From Paenibacillus thiaminolyticus (GTDB lineage Bacteria; Bacillota; Bacilli; Paenibacillales; Paenibacillaceae): a stretch of 64,000 nucleotides of DNA. Every line of letters starts with the position of its first letter. The stretch's first letter is position 1. Where the stretch lies: assembly GCF_007066085.1 (NCBI RefSeq), contig NZ_CP041405.1:5155001-5219000 (forward strand), written 5' to 3'. The notes beneath the pieces were generated by a model that made no database searches, was not told the origin of the DNA, and was given only the letters and a program-made list of their open reading frames with translations. Positions 18,942 to 27,908 of this stretch are shown here, piece after piece. The position numbers and the translations under genes were made by a program.

Positions 18942-19961
18942 ATGACTGAATTGCTGTCCGTCCGACAATTGAGAACATCGTTCATGACCCGGGACGGCGA
19001 AGTGCAGTCCGTCCGCGGCGTCAGCTTCGATGTGCGCGAGGGCGAGGTCATCGGCATCGTCGGCGAATCGGGAAGCGGCAAAAGCGTGACGGCCAAGTCG
19101 CTTATCGGCCTGATTCCGCCTCCGGGCGTCATCCGAGAGGGGGAAGTCCTGTACCGGGGCGAGAATCTGCTCGCCCTGCCGGAGAAGCGGCTGCGGCAGA
19201 TTCGGGGCAACCGCATTGCGATGATTTTCCAGGACCCGATGACATCCTTGAACCCGGTCGTCAAGGTCGGGGCCCAGATCATCGAGGTGCTGCAGCGGCA
19301 TAAGAAGCTGAGCAAGCAGGCGGCCCGCGCCGAGGCGATCGAGCTGCTCCGCAAAGTCGGCATCCCTTCGCCGGAGGAGCGGATCGATCAGTATCCGCAT
19401 GAATTCAGCGGCGGAATGCGCCAGCGGGCGATGATCGCGATGGCGCTCTCCTGCCAGCCGGAGCTGCTCATCGCCGACGAGCCGACGACGGCGCTGGACG
19501 TGACCATCCAGGCTCAGATTCTCGGCCTGATGAAGCAGCTTCGGGATACGACCAACACGGCGATTCTCCTGATCACCCATGATCTGGGCGTCGTGGCCCA
19601 AGTATGCACTCGTGTCGTCGTCATGTATGGCGGCCTGATTATGGAAGAGGGCACGGTCCATGATATTTTCGAGCGGCCGATGCATCCGTATACGCAAGGG
19701 CTGCTGCGCTCGATCCCGAAGGTGACGGATGGGGAGCGGGAACGGCTCTTCAGCATTGAAGGCACGCCGCCGAATCTGCTGCATCCGCCCGGGGGTTGTC
19801 CGTTCCAGGACCGGTGCCCGCATGCGATGGAGCAATGCCGGCAGCTGCCCCCTTATGCGGTAACAGAGACGGGCCATCGTTCGCTCTGCTGGCTGCAGCA
19901 GGATGCGCTGGGCGTTACGCTGGAGGCGGTCAATCCAGAGGAGGTGGGGCAGCATGAGTAA
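18942..19961 (+). CDS. oppD: oligopeptide ABC transporter ATPase OppD
   Basis: A 339-residue ATPase. Walker A is GESGSGKSV, the signature is SGGMRQR, Walker B is LLIADEP and the switch is ITHDL. The C-terminal oligopeptide extension has a Cys-rich segment ([14 protein letters not shown]), which in several homologues holds an iron-sulfur cluster. The ATG is nine bases after ACGGGAG. It overlaps oppF by eight bases. Confidence 0.95.
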   Translation: MTELLSVRQLRTSFMTRDGEVQSVRGVSFDVREGEVIGIVGESGSGKSVTAKSLIGLIPPPGVIREGEVLYRGENLLALPEKRLRQIRGNRIAMIFQDPMTSLNPVVKVGAQIIEVLQRHKKLSKQAARAEAIELLRKVGIPSPEERIDQYPHEFSGGMRQRAMIAMALSCQPELLIADEPTTALDVTIQAQILGLMKQLRDTTNTAILLITHDLGVVAQVCTRVVVMYGGLIMEEGTVHDIFERPMHPYTQGLLRSIPKVTDGERERLFSIEGTPPNLLHPPGGCPFQDRCPHAMEQCRQLPPYAVTETGHRSLCWLQQDALGVTLEAVNPEEVGQHE

Positions 19962-20940
19962 GCCGGACCAGGCGCTGCTGGATGTGCGGGGCTTGAAAAA
20001 GTATTTTTATACCGCGAAAGGGCTGTTCGGTAAAAACAAGCAGACGCTGAAGGCGGTCGATGATGTCAGCTTCCAGATTCGGCGCGGAGAGACGTTCGGG
20101 CTCGTGGGCGAATCCGGCTGCGGCAAGTCGACAACAGGCCGCTCCATCGTCCGCCTGTACGATGTGACCGCAGGCGAGATTCGGTTCGACGGCACCGATC
20201 TGGCTCATCTGAGCGAACGGGAGCTGAAGCCGTTCCGCAAGCGGATGCAGACGATTTTCCAGGATCCGTATTCATCGTTGAATCCGGGCATGAACGTGAC
20301 CCAGCTCATTAGCGAGCCGATGGAGATTCACGGCTTCGGCACGAAGGACGAGCGGCGGGAGACGGTGCTGGAGCTGCTGAACAAGGTCGGGCTGAAGCCC
20401 GAGCATGCGGAACGGTATCCGCATGAATTCAGCGGCGGCCAGCGGCAGCGGATCAGCATCGCGCGCGCCTTGTCCGTCAAGCCGGAGTTCATTCTGTGCG
20501 ACGAGCCGATCTCGGCACTGGACGTATCCGTGCAGGCGCAGGTGGTCAATATGCTGGAGGATCTGCAGGCGGAGTTCGGATTGACCTATCTGTTCATCGC
20601 CCATGATCTGTCCATGGTGCGCCATATTTCCGACCGCATCGGCGTCATGTATCTGGGCAAGCTGGTCGAGCTGGCGCCGAGCGATGAATTGTACAATCAT
20701 CCGGCTCATCCGTATACGCAAGCATTGCTGGCGGCTATCCCGGTGCCGGATCCGAATGCGGCCAGCGGCGCCGGAACGATGCTCGAAGGCGATCTGCCGA
20801 GCCCGTTGGCGGGATCGGCCGGCTGCCGCTTCGCCTCGCGCTGTCCGTTCGCCACGGATCGATGCCGTCAGCAGGAGCCGGAATGGAAGGAGATCTCGCC
20901 GGGACATTTTGCGGCTTGTCATTTATATGAAGAGAAATAA
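19954..20940 (+). CDS. oppF: oligopeptide ABC transporter ATPase OppF
   Basis: A 328-residue ATPase. Walker A is GESGCGKST, the signature is SGGQRQR, Walker B is FILCDEP, and the C-terminal Cys cluster is [14 protein letters not shown]. It forms the nucleotide-binding dimer with OppD. The ATG overlaps the oppD stop and follows GAGGAGGTGGGG; longer in-frame ORF extension upstream is only oppD in another frame. Confidence 0.95.
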   Translation: MSKPDQALLDVRGLKKYFYTAKGLFGKNKQTLKAVDDVSFQIRRGETFGLVGESGCGKSTTGRSIVRLYDVTAGEIRFDGTDLAHLSERELKPFRKRMQTIFQDPYSSLNPGMNVTQLISEPMEIHGFGTKDERRETVLELLNKVGLKPEHAERYPHEFSGGQRQRISIARALSVKPEFILCDEPISALDVSVQAQVVNMLEDLQAEFGLTYLFIAHDLSMVRHISDRIGVMYLGKLVELAPSDELYNHPAHPYTQALLAAIPVPDPNAASGAGTMLEGDLPSPLAGSAGCRFASRCPFATDRCRQQEPEWKEISPGHFAACHLYEEK

Positions 20941-20953
20941 GGAGGCAGGGACA

Positions 20954-21412
20954 ATGGGGAACGAGGCACGGTTGTCGCAAAACACGGCGATTCTGCTGGA
21001 ACGCGCCCGGCGCAAAGGATTTACGGACGAGCAGTTGCTGGGCATCATTCGCTCCGGCGACGTTAGCCCGCTGACGAAGGTGAATGAGGAGTGGTATACG
21101 TACGATGATTTTCTGACGTATGCCGCTGAGCATGGCGAGTTGTTGGAACAGGCGGTCGCGGAAGGCTACCGCATTACGTTCAATACGATGAACGGATTGA
21201 AAATATGGCTGGAAACGCGCTTCGGCATCGAGGAAGGTATCGATTTCACCCGGGGAGAAGGGAAATATACCGGGCTGACGCTGTCTGAAGCGGACCTGGA
21301 GGCGCTTCGCTCCGGGCTGGCCGCGAATTGGGTTATCCTCGAAGAGGGAGAGGCATCCGGGCCGAAGCGGACGGTTACGCTGTCCGTGCGGGCCTTGAGC
21401 GGGCTGCAGTAA
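20954..21412 (+). CDS. unrecognised 152-residue protein at the end of the opp operon
   Basis: I do not recognise a family. The protein is soluble and acidic, with no signal or TM segment. Notable stretches are ARRKGFTDEQLLGIIRSGD, EEWYTYDDFLTYAAEHGELLEQAVAEGYRITFNTMNGLKIWLETRFG and a C-terminal beta segment TVTLSVRALSG. GGAGG stands 8 bases before the ATG and it starts 13 bases after oppF, so it is probably co-transcribed. A terminator hairpin follows (21472-21513). Confidence 0.75.
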   Translation: MGNEARLSQNTAILLERARRKGFTDEQLLGIIRSGDVSPLTKVNEEWYTYDDFLTYAAEHGELLEQAVAEGYRITFNTMNGLKIWLETRFGIEEGIDFTRGEGKYTGLTLSEADLEALRSGLAANWVILEEGEASGPKRTVTLSVRALSGLQ

Positions 21413-21471
21413 GGAATAAGAGCAAGATATAATCAGTCATTAGTAGAGAAGATAGGGACGAGAAAAGCGAA

Positions 21472-21513
21472 CAAGCCGCCCGTGTCTCCGCAGAGGGAGA
21501 TGCAGGCGGCTTG
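21472..21513. terminator. terminator hairpin after the opp operon
   Basis: CAAGCCGCC pairs with GGCGGCTTG, with an inner TCTCC/GGAGA stem. It lies between convergent genes and may serve both. Confidence 0.7.
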
Positions 21514-21614
21514 CGCTGTGTTAGGCAACCCGTTGGGCGGCAGCGGGAAGATCTGTTGCGGCTAAGGTCGTCATGCCAGTCTCATGCCAGTCCATGTCAG
21601 CCGCCGCGGGAAGT

Positions 21615-22712
21615 TCAATCCCGGAGAAGCTCGACGGCTAGCAGCCGGGCATCTCGTCCGGCTCCGCAGAGGAGAGCCGAACTGCGCGCCTGCTGCCACG
21701 GCATGCCAATGACGTACAGAGCGGCGGCCGGCGTGCGATGTCCATGATAGATGAGGTGGCCGCGAGCGTCCAGCGTTCCCGGAACATGGAGCCAGCGATA
21801 ATCCGGCCGGAAGCCGGTCGCCCAGACGATGGCCGCTGGCCGGAAGGAGGCATGATCCTTGAACAGCACGGCGGCGCCGTCTTCCCCGCTGCCGACCGCT
21901 TCCGGGAACAGCCGAATCCGCCCGGCATGGACCGCATCCCGCAGCTCGTATCCGAAGATCGGATCTCCCTTTCTCCGCAGCCATCCTGCCCGCTTGCCGC
22001 CCGCCGGCGCATGCAGCAGGGTGAGCCGGTCCATCCATTCGAAGGTGCTCCGGTTCAGCAGCCGCAGCGGCAAGTGCCGGACCGGTCCGCGAGCGGACAA
22101 TACCGTCATGCGGCTCTGCGACAGTTCAAACGCAATCTGGGCTCCGGAATTGCCTCCGCCGACGACAAGAGCCGGCCCGTCAGGCAATTGCGATGGCCGC
22201 TGATATTGGCTGGAATGGAGCTGGGCAATGCCGCTGCCAAGCGATGCGGCCCATTCCGGTATATATGGATTGCGGAAGGGGCCGCAGGCCACAACCAGCT
22301 TCCGGCAGCGCAGCGGCTGCTCCTGACCCCGGAGCGTGACTAGGAACGAGGGCGGGCCACAGCTGCCGTCTGCAGCCGCCGCGACCTGTTCGACGGTGCT
22401 TTCCAACCGCACGGGCAGCTTCCCATGCTGCGCATAGCGCTCCAAATAATCGGCAATCTCGTCCCGTCCCGGAAAGCTTTCCGGATCGCCTGGCAGCGGA
22501 AGTCCCGGTAATTCGCTATATTTCCGCGGCGTGAACAGGACGAGAGAATCATAGCGTTCGCGCCAATTGTCGCCAATTCGGGAATGCCGCTCGAGCAGCA
22601 GCAGCGAGAGGCGGGGCTGACGCCGGATCAATTCGGCCCCGAGCGCCAGTCCGGCTTGCCCTGCCCCGATGATGAGCACGTCTACATATTGCTGCGCCTG
22701 TGTTGCTTCCAT
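21615..22712 (-). CDS. flavin-containing monooxygenase (CzcO/YhhA-type)
   Basis: A 365-residue class B flavin-dependent oxidoreductase. The FAD-binding motif GAGQAGLALGAEL is at about 17-29, the substrate-side motif WRERYDSLVLFTPRKYSELPG at about 51-71, and the NADPH-binding motif GGGNSGAQIAFEL at about 180. ATGFRPDY near the C-terminus is the conserved family end motif. Such enzymes oxygenate S or N atoms in small substrates; some are used in drug or metal resistance. AAAGGGGAT precedes the ATG. Transcribed alone from a promoter that contains a palindromic operator (22759-22778). Confidence 0.88.
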   Translation of the reverse strand: MEATQAQQYVDVLIIGAGQAGLALGAELIRRQPRLSLLLLERHSRIGDNWRERYDSLVLFTPRKYSELPGLPLPGDPESFPGRDEIADYLERYAQHGKLPVRLESTVEQVAAAADGSCGPPSFLVTLRGQEQPLRCRKLVVACGPFRNPYIPEWAASLGSGIAQLHSSQYQRPSQLPDGPALVVGGGNSGAQIAFELSQSRMTVLSARGPVRHLPLRLLNRSTFEWMDRLTLLHAPAGGKRAGWLRRKGDPIFGYELRDAVHAGRIRLFPEAVGSGEDGAAVLFKDHASFRPAAIVWATGFRPDYRWLHVPGTLDARGHLIYHGHRTPAAALYVIGMPWQQARSSALLCGAGRDARLLAVELLRD

Positions 22713-22750
22713 GGCAATCCCCTTTCGGTTATAAGTGGTAGGATGCCATC

Positions 22751-22778
22751 ATTATAACATTCAAACTAATGTTTGAAT
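22751..22778 (-). promoter_or_regulatory. monooxygenase promoter with TetR-like operator
   Basis: The minus strand reads TATAAT (complement of 22751-22756). Directly upstream is the dyad ATTCAAAC-TAAT-GTTTGAAT (22759-22778), two perfect 8-bp arms, where the -35/spacer should be. This arrangement fits repression by a TetR/MarR-type factor. No such regulator gene is adjacent. Confidence 0.6.
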
Positions 22779-22860
22779 ATAGAGGGCAGAAAAATATTAT
22801 ATTTGGCGCTCCCATGAAAATATTTTTGCCGATATCGCAAAAGATGTGTGCATTGTCCAT

Positions 22861-22889
22861 TTATGGGCATCCCTGTTTTGTGATACAAT
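22861..22889 (+). promoter_or_regulatory. prfC extended -10 promoter
   Basis: TG-A-TACAAT (22881-22889) is an extended -10 box. The -35 (TTATGG, 17 bases upstream) is poor, as is usual with extended -10 promoters. Confidence 0.45.
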
Positions 22890-22926
22890 AACGAATACGT
22901 GATTTTAGATGAGAGGGCTATGTCTA

Positions 22927-24513
22927 ATGAGCAAATCATTATCTGAAGAATTGAAGCAAGAAGTGGAGAAGCGGCGCACCTTCGCGATCATCTCCCACCC
23001 GGACGCCGGGAAGACGACCTTGACAGAGAAGCTGCTCCTGTTCGGGGGAGCGATCCGCCTCGCGGGAACCGTCAAAGCCCGCAAAGCGAGCAAGCATGCG
23101 ACGAGCGACTGGATGGAAATCGAGAAGCAGCGCGGCATCTCGGTTACGTCGTCCGTCATGCAGTTCGACTATAGCGGCCATCGTATCAATATTCTTGATA
23201 CCCCGGGCCACCAGGATTTCAGTGAGGACACGTACCGGACGTTGACGGCCGCCGACAGCGCGGTCATGCTGATCGACGTGGCGAAGGGCGTCGAGAATCA
23301 GACGATTAAGCTGTTCCAGGTCTGCGCGAAGCGGGGCATCCCGATCTTCACGTTCATCAACAAGCTGGACCGCGAAGGACGGAATCCGTTCGAGCTGATG
23401 GAAGAGATTGAGCAAGTGCTGGGCATCCGTTCGGTTCCGATGAACTGGCCGATCGGCATGGGACGCCAGCTGTGCGGCGTGTACGACCGCATGAAGAAGC
23501 AAGTGGAGCTGTTCCAGGGCGACGACCATTCGGTCATTAAGGTGGAGAAAGTAGATGATTACCGCGATCCGGTCATCCGGGATATAGCGGGAGAGCATTT
23601 GCATGACCAGTTGTGCGAGGAGTTGGAGCTGCTGGACGTAGCCGGAGACGAATTCGATTATGAGAAAGTGAAGCGGGGCGAGCTGACTCCGGTCTTTTTC
23701 GGCAGCGCGATCAATAACTTCGGTGTGCAGACCTTCCTGGAGAACTTCCTCCAATTGGCGCCGAAGCCGGCTTCGCGTCAATCGACGGAAGGCCCGATCG
23801 AGCCGACGAATGAGAAGTTCACGGGTTACGTGTTCAAAATTCAGGCGAACATGAACCCGGCCCACCGCGACCGGATTGCGTTCCTGCGTATCTGCTCCGG
23901 GAAGTTCGAGCGGGGGATGAGCGTCAAGCATGTGCGCGTCGGCAAAGACATCAAGCTGTCGCAGCCGCAGCAATTCCTCGCCCAGGACCGGGATATCGTA
24001 ACGGAAGCCTATCCTGGCGATATTATCGGGCTGTTCGATCCAGGCATCTTCCGCATAGGGGACAGCTTGAGCCAGGGAGGGGTCGTCACATTCGACGAGC
24101 TCCCGATTTTCTCGCCGGAAATTTTTGCTCGCGTCACGGTCAAAAACGCGCTCAAGCATAAGCAGTACCAGAAGGGCGTCGACCAGTTGACTGAGGAAGG
24201 AACGATTCAGGTGTTCCATTCCGCGAGCGTCTTCGAGGAGACGATACTGGGCGTTGTCGGCCAGCTTCAGTTCGAGGTGTTCGAGTATCGGATGAAGGCG
24301 GAGTACGGGGTCGACGTGCAGTTGATGAAGCTGCCTTACCAATTCGCGAGATGGGTGACGGGACCGAATATCGATCCGTCCAAATTCCGCATCAATTCGC
24401 AGCTCGTCAAAGACAAGTCCGGCAACTTCGTCGCCTTGTTCGAAAATGAATATGCGATGCGCACGGCAATGGACAAAATGCCGGAATTGAATTTCCTGGA
24501 GACGGCGCCGTAA
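22927..24513 (+). CDS. prfC: peptide chain release factor 3
   Basis: A 528-residue translational GTPase that recycles RF1/RF2 from the ribosome after termination. G1 is SHPDAGKTTLTEKL, G2 region GISVTSSVMQF, G3 DTPGHQDF and G4 NKLDR. The length and RF3-type domain III (VGQLQFEVFEYRMKAEYGVDV) distinguish it from EF-G. AGAGGG lies 9 bases before the ATG at 22927; the ATG at 22909 has no binding site. Like EF-G, RF3 normally contacts the ribosomal GTPase-associated centre, the element missing from the 23S gene in this window. Confidence 0.95.
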   Translation: MSKSLSEELKQEVEKRRTFAIISHPDAGKTTLTEKLLLFGGAIRLAGTVKARKASKHATSDWMEIEKQRGISVTSSVMQFDYSGHRINILDTPGHQDFSEDTYRTLTAADSAVMLIDVAKGVENQTIKLFQVCAKRGIPIFTFINKLDREGRNPFELMEEIEQVLGIRSVPMNWPIGMGRQLCGVYDRMKKQVELFQGDDHSVIKVEKVDDYRDPVIRDIAGEHLHDQLCEELELLDVAGDEFDYEKVKRGELTPVFFGSAINNFGVQTFLENFLQLAPKPASRQSTEGPIEPTNEKFTGYVFKIQANMNPAHRDRIAFLRICSGKFERGMSVKHVRVGKDIKLSQPQQFLAQDRDIVTEAYPGDIIGLFDPGIFRIGDSLSQGGVVTFDELPIFSPEIFARVTVKNALKHKQYQKGVDQLTEEGTIQVFHSASVFEETILGVVGQLQFEVFEYRMKAEYGVDVQLMKLPYQFARWVTGPNIDPSKFRINSQLVKDKSGNFVALFENEYAMRTAMDKMPELNFLETAP

Positions 24514-24544
24514 CACGTAACAGATTGGTATTCCAAGAATTAGC

Positions 24545-24576
24545 GAACCCCCTCATTCAAGATGATGAGGGGGTTC
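24545..24576. terminator. bidirectional terminator between prfC and the MerR gene
   Basis: Perfect 12-bp stem (GAACCCCCTCAT/ATGAGGGGGTTC) in the 96-base gap between two convergent genes. Confidence 0.85.
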
Positions 24577-24609
24577 TGTCGATCAGCGGATGATTGCTGA
24601 ATTCCCGTG

Positions 24610-25668
24610 TCACGGCTTGCGGATAACGAGCAGGTGCAGGAGATGGTTCAACTGCTCGGCTCTCACCTCATAGCGGTGCTGCTCCAGCCAGCGAATAAGC
24701 CGGGAACGGTCGGCGAAGTACTCATCGAGTACGGCCTCGACGGAGGCTTGGTCACCGCGTGCGTTGAGTTCGTCAAGGAACGCATCACGATGCTCGTTAT
24801 CCGTGAACATCAGATCGGCGATGACGATCCGTCCGCCGGGGCGGAGCAGCCGGCCCATCTCCTCGAATGCAATCTCCTTCTGATCATCGGTGAGATGATG
24901 CAGCGCATAGGTCGATACGATGAAATCAAAGGCGACGTCCGCCAGCGGAATGGCCATCAGATTGCCCTTCAACAGACGAACGGCCGGGTATTTCCCGCGG
25001 CATTGCTCCAGCATGGCATCAGATTGATCGATGCCTGTCATGGCCGCCCCTTCGCGGAGGAAGCGTCCAGCCAGATTGCCTGTGCCGACGCCGAGCTCCA
25101 GCCCGCTTTCTCCCTGGCGGGGCGCAGTCTCCCGCGTCACCCGGTCCAATATGTTGTCGTAATCGGCATGTACCCGCAAGGAATCCGTATTGTTCGCTAC
25201 GGCTTCATCGTAGCGGCTTGCCTGCGCATCGAAATTCCACCGATCGCGCCACTCCGCGCGCAGCTTCTCAAAGCGCTGCGACTGTTCCCCGATATGATGT
25301 AATTGACTCACAATCTTTTCCCCCTCCTGTTCGGTATCCTCTCTGTCCAATAGACGGCGCAGCATGCCCAGCAGACGCTGCAGCTCCGTATACTGCAGCG
25401 CTAACTGCTGCATTTGCTGATTGAGATAAGGGCGCAGCGCCGCCAGACGCCCATCGAGCGCCTCGTCAAGACATTCCCGAATCTGATCAAGCGGCAGATT
25501 CAGCTCGCGCAGCGCAGCAATCATGCGCAGACGCTCAATATCCTCCTCCCGGAAGACGCGGTACCCGTTGTCCTCCTGCTTGGCTGGGGACAGCAACCCC
25601 TTTTGCTCATAAAAACGAATCGCCCGCGTCGTCAAGCCGAGCCGATCGGCCGCTTCCTGAATTTTCAT
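24610..25668 (-). CDS. MerR-type regulator fused to a SAM methyltransferase
   Basis: A 352-residue two-domain protein. Residues 1-70 are a MerR winged helix-turn-helix (KIQEAADRLGLTTRAIRFYEQKGLL), followed by the dimerisation coiled coil (about 75-125). Residues about 145-350 are a class I methyltransferase with motif I LELGVGTGNLAGRFL, ITGIDQSDAML-like post-I, and IVSTYALHHLTD/RLLRPGGRIVIADLMF downstream. The fusion suggests that the effector-binding site of MerR has been replaced by, or coupled to, a methyltransferase. AAAGGAGCT precedes the ATG. Its promoter has a MerR-type 19-bp spacer with a dyad (25690-25720), so autoregulation is likely. Substrate unknown. Confidence 0.88.
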   Translation of the reverse strand: MKIQEAADRLGLTTRAIRFYEQKGLLSPAKQEDNGYRVFREEDIERLRMIAALRELNLPLDQIRECLDEALDGRLAALRPYLNQQMQQLALQYTELQRLLGMLRRLLDREDTEQEGEKIVSQLHHIGEQSQRFEKLRAEWRDRWNFDAQASRYDEAVANNTDSLRVHADYDNILDRVTRETAPRQGESGLELGVGTGNLAGRFLREGAAMTGIDQSDAMLEQCRGKYPAVRLLKGNLMAIPLADVAFDFIVSTYALHHLTDDQKEIAFEEMGRLLRPGGRIVIADLMFTDNEHRDAFLDELNARGDQASVEAVLDEYFADRSRLIRWLEQHRYEVRAEQLNHLLHLLVIRKP

Positions 25669-25689
25669 AGGCCAGCTCCTTTCAGATGT

Positions 25690-25720
25690 ATTGTAACGCT
25701 TGACGCCGCGTTAAAGTAAA
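25690..25720 (-). promoter_or_regulatory. MerR-type promoter with 19-bp spacer and dyad
   Basis: On the minus strand TTTACT (complement of 25715-25720) and TACAAT (complement of 25690-25695) are 19 bases apart, two more than normal. TAACGC-N8-GCGTTA (25694-25713) sits within the spacer. Overlong spacing with a central dyad is the hallmark of promoters twisted into activity by MerR proteins. Confidence 0.75.
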
Positions 25721-25784
25721 GTCTCTATTTTAATTTCCTCTCTTAAAAGGTTGGAAGCGTGCCCTGACATGCTCGGAAAGCAGC

Positions 25785-25833
25785 GCAAAAACACGAATCC
25801 GTCTCGGGGAGTCCGGCAGATTCGCGTTTTTGC
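25785..25833. terminator. terminator after sspI
   Basis: GCAAAAACACGAATC (25785-25799) pairs with GATTCGCGTTTTTGC (25819-25833) with one mismatch, giving a T-rich tail on both strands. Ends sspI seven bases after its stop. Confidence 0.8.
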
Positions 25834-25839
25834 ATTCCA

Positions 25840-26070
25840 TCAGGCGCGCGGCTGATCGTCTTGATGCAGCTTATGCTGCAGCGTATCCACCATCTGCTGA
25901 CGCAGCTCGCTGTCGCTTTCCTTCCAGATTAATTCGAATAGAACGCCAAGACCGGGAAGCGCCCGCTCATCATAATCGATAGAGCCTTCGATCATGTCAA
26001 TGACATCCTTATCCGGCTTATTGGACACTTTCTGCACAATCGCCTGGCGTAAGTTAAGTGTGACGGCCAT
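25840..26070 (-). CDS. sspI: small acid-soluble spore protein SspI
   Basis: A 76-residue minor SASP of the SspI family. It shows LNLRQAIVQKVSNK at the N-terminus and the signature ALPGLGVLFELIWKESD. These proteins are made in the forespore under sigma-G. GGAAGGAGGGAG lies before the ATG. In Bacillus, sspI also neighbours the TrmH-type methylase gene ysgA, which lies 0.9 kb away here. The C-terminal tail (HQDDQPRA) is slightly longer than usual. Confidence 0.93.
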   Translation of the reverse strand: MAVTLNLRQAIVQKVSNKPDKDVIDMIEGSIDYDERALPGLGVLFELIWKESDSELRQQMVDTLQHKLHQDDQPRA

Positions 26071-26092
26071 CGGCTGCTCCCTCCTTCCTTAC

Positions 26093-26205
26093 AGTGCCGG
26101 TTACGTATCTATCCCCCTCGCAGCGCCACCCAGAGGGATGACTTGGCATATAAGCCAGACATCCATCGGGATACACTATCGACTGACAGACGGCGAACCG
26201 GCACT
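26093..26205. other. structured intergenic element between sspI and ktrA
   Basis: AGTGCCGGTT (26093-26102) is a perfect complement of AACCGGCACT (26196-26205). Inside are further complementary pairs: GTATC/GATAC, CCCTC/GAGGG and TGGC/GCCA. It lies upstream of the predicted ktrA promoter and upstream of sspI, so the transcribed strand is unclear. Could be a small RNA or an intergenic repeat. Confidence 0.35.
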
Positions 26206-26262
26206 TCGCGTATAACGTTCCCCAATTGGGTGACCCTCATACGGACGGGGACGGGGGATCCC

Positions 26263-26291
26263 TTCATCTCGCTGGATGGGCGTGGTATAAT
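26263..26291 (+). promoter_or_regulatory. candidate ktrA promoter
   Basis: TATAAT (26286-26291) with a weak -35 TTCATC (26263-26268) at 17 bases. Confidence 0.4.
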
Positions 26292-26335
26292 TGAGAAAGA
26301 ATAAGCAGTGTCGGACGAATGGGGAAGGTGATAGT

Positions 26336-27004
26336 ATGACGGCTAAAAAGCAATTTGCGATTATTGGGATGGGACGATTCGGCTCCAGCGTCGCCCAAAA
26401 TTTGAGCAACATGAATTTCGAGGTGCTGGCCATCGACTCCAGTGAGCAGAAGATACAGGAAGTCATGAACATCGTAACGCATGCCGTCTCGGCGGACTCG
26501 ACGGATGAAGATGCGCTCCGCGCCCTCGGTATCCGCAACTTCGATGTCGTAGTCGTCGCGATCGGACAAGATATTCAGTCCAGCATTCTGACGACGCTGA
26601 TTTTGAAGGATCTGGGCGTACCGATGATTGTCGTCAAGGCGCAGAACGAGCTGCACGGCAAAGTATTGAGCAAAATAGGCGCCGATAAAGTGGTATTCCC
26701 GGAGCGGGATATGGGAGCAAGGGTGGCGCATCATTTGATTTCACCGAATATTTTGGACTATATCGAGCTGTCGGAGGACCATTCGATTGTAGAGATGCGG
26801 GCTTCCTCGCTTATGATAGGCAAGAACTTGAAGGAATTGGATATCCGTGCCCGCTTCGGGTGTAACGTCATGGCCATTAAGAACAACGGCAAGACGAATA
26901 TTTCGCCGTATGCGGAAGACCGGATTAAGGATGGGGATATTTTGGTTATCGTGGGGCAGAATAATCATCTGAAAAACCTGGAACTGGCGTATGCCGAATC
27001 ATGA
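26336..27004 (+). CDS. ktrA: potassium channel RCK subunit KtrA/KtrC
   Basis: A 222-residue cytosolic gating ring protein for a Ktr potassium transporter. The N-terminal RCK_N Rossmann domain begins FAIIGMGRFGSSVA (nucleotide-binding glycines) and ends near 140. The C-terminal RCK_C/TrkA_C domain (about 145-222) binds c-di-AMP in Bacillus KtrA. AAGGTGAT precedes the ATG at 26336; earlier in-frame codons have no site. The membrane subunit KtrB/KtrD is not in the window. Its stop overlaps the start of the downstream methylase gene (ATGA-type junction). Confidence 0.93.
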   Translation: MTAKKQFAIIGMGRFGSSVAQNLSNMNFEVLAIDSSEQKIQEVMNIVTHAVSADSTDEDALRALGIRNFDVVVVAIGQDIQSSILTTLILKDLGVPMIVVKAQNELHGKVLSKIGADKVVFPERDMGARVAHHLISPNILDYIELSEDHSIVEMRASSLMIGKNLKELDIRARFGCNVMAIKNNGKTNISPYAEDRIKDGDILVIVGQNNHLKNLELAYAES

Positions 27005-27831
27005 TGAATCGAACTGAGACGATTACTTCCGTTCATAATCCCCGCGTCAAGCGATGGGCGTCACTGCGGGAACGCAAAGGCCGGAAGCAGGAAGGATGCT
27101 TCCTCGTGGAAGGCATCCATCTCGTGCAGGAAGCGCTAGCCTCTGGTGCCCCGGTAGAGGCCGTCCTGTGCGATGAAGCGCGCGATGTCCCAGCCGAGTT
27201 GCTTCCGTATGCAGATGCGTCGCGAACCGCGACAGCAGACGGCGAGCAGCCGGAGTGGATCGGCGTCACGGATGCCATTATTCGCAAGCTGAGCGAGACG
27301 GAGACCCCACAGCCGGTCATCGCGGTCGTGCGCAAGCCGGCACTCGATCCGGGAGCTCTCTTCGGCGCGTTCATGCCGCTCGTGGTGGCGGTAGACGGGG
27401 TGCAGGATCCCGGCAATCTGGGCACGATCATCCGCTCGGCCGACGCTGTCGGGGCGACGGGGGTCGTCCTGGGCCGGGGAACGGTGGACGTGTATAACGC
27501 CAAGACGGTGCGCTCGACGATGGGCTCGCTCTTCCATCTCCCGGTAGTCGAGGCCGATCTGCAGTCCCTGCTTCCCGAAGCGAAGGCGCACGGGATGCGG
27601 CTGGCCAGCACGAGTCTGCAGGCTTCGCATTCCTGCTACGGTTACGATTACCGGCAGCCGCTCTGGCTCATCGTCGGCAATGAAGGCCAAGGCGTATCAC
27701 CGGCCGTACAAGCTCTCGTCGACGATACCTTGATTATTCCGATGCGCGGCCAGGCCGAATCGCTGAATGTCGCCATGGCGACGACTGTGCTGCTCTACGA
27801 GGCGATGCGCCAGCGTCATTATACAATTTAG
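27001..27831 (+). CDS. TrmH-family RNA 2'-O-methyltransferase (YsgA-like)
   Basis: A 276-residue SPOUT methyltransferase. An N-terminal substrate-binding domain (SVHNPRVKRWASLRERKGRKQEGCFLVEG) precedes the knotted SAM domain with motif 1 DGVQDPGNLGTIIRSADAVG, motif 2 IVGNEGQGVS and motif 3 ESLNVAMATTVLLYEA. It probably methylates ribose in rRNA or tRNA. ATG at 27001 or 27004 overlaps the ktrA stop; there is no strong independent ribosome binding site, so translation is likely coupled. Adjacent to sspI as in Bacillus. Confidence 0.9.
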   Translation: MMNRTETITSVHNPRVKRWASLRERKGRKQEGCFLVEGIHLVQEALASGAPVEAVLCDEARDVPAELLPYADASRTATADGEQPEWIGVTDAIIRKLSETETPQPVIAVVRKPALDPGALFGAFMPLVVAVDGVQDPGNLGTIIRSADAVGATGVVLGRGTVDVYNAKTVRSTMGSLFHLPVVEADLQSLLPEAKAHGMRLASTSLQASHSCYGYDYRQPLWLIVGNEGQGVSPAVQALVDDTLIIPMRGQAESLNVAMATTVLLYEAMRQRHYTI

Positions 27832-27880
27832 AATGACGGCTCTGATGTGAGTTGTAATGTAAATGACACTGATTTTTGGC

Positions 27881-27908
27881 GCAAACTCCTTGATATTCAA
27901 GGGTTTGC
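27881..27908. repeat. 28-bp palindrome at the edge of the AT-rich islet
   Basis: GCAAACTCCTTGA and TCAAGGGTTTGC are complementary apart from one base, with a three-base loop. It lies 49 bases after the methylase gene, at the point where base composition drops. Could be a terminator remnant or a recombination core site. Confidence 0.5.

Noticed and set aside
22939..24516. 525-codon ORF opposite prfC
   Set aside because: Mirror of prfC codon bias; RF3 on the plus strand has full motifs and a good start.
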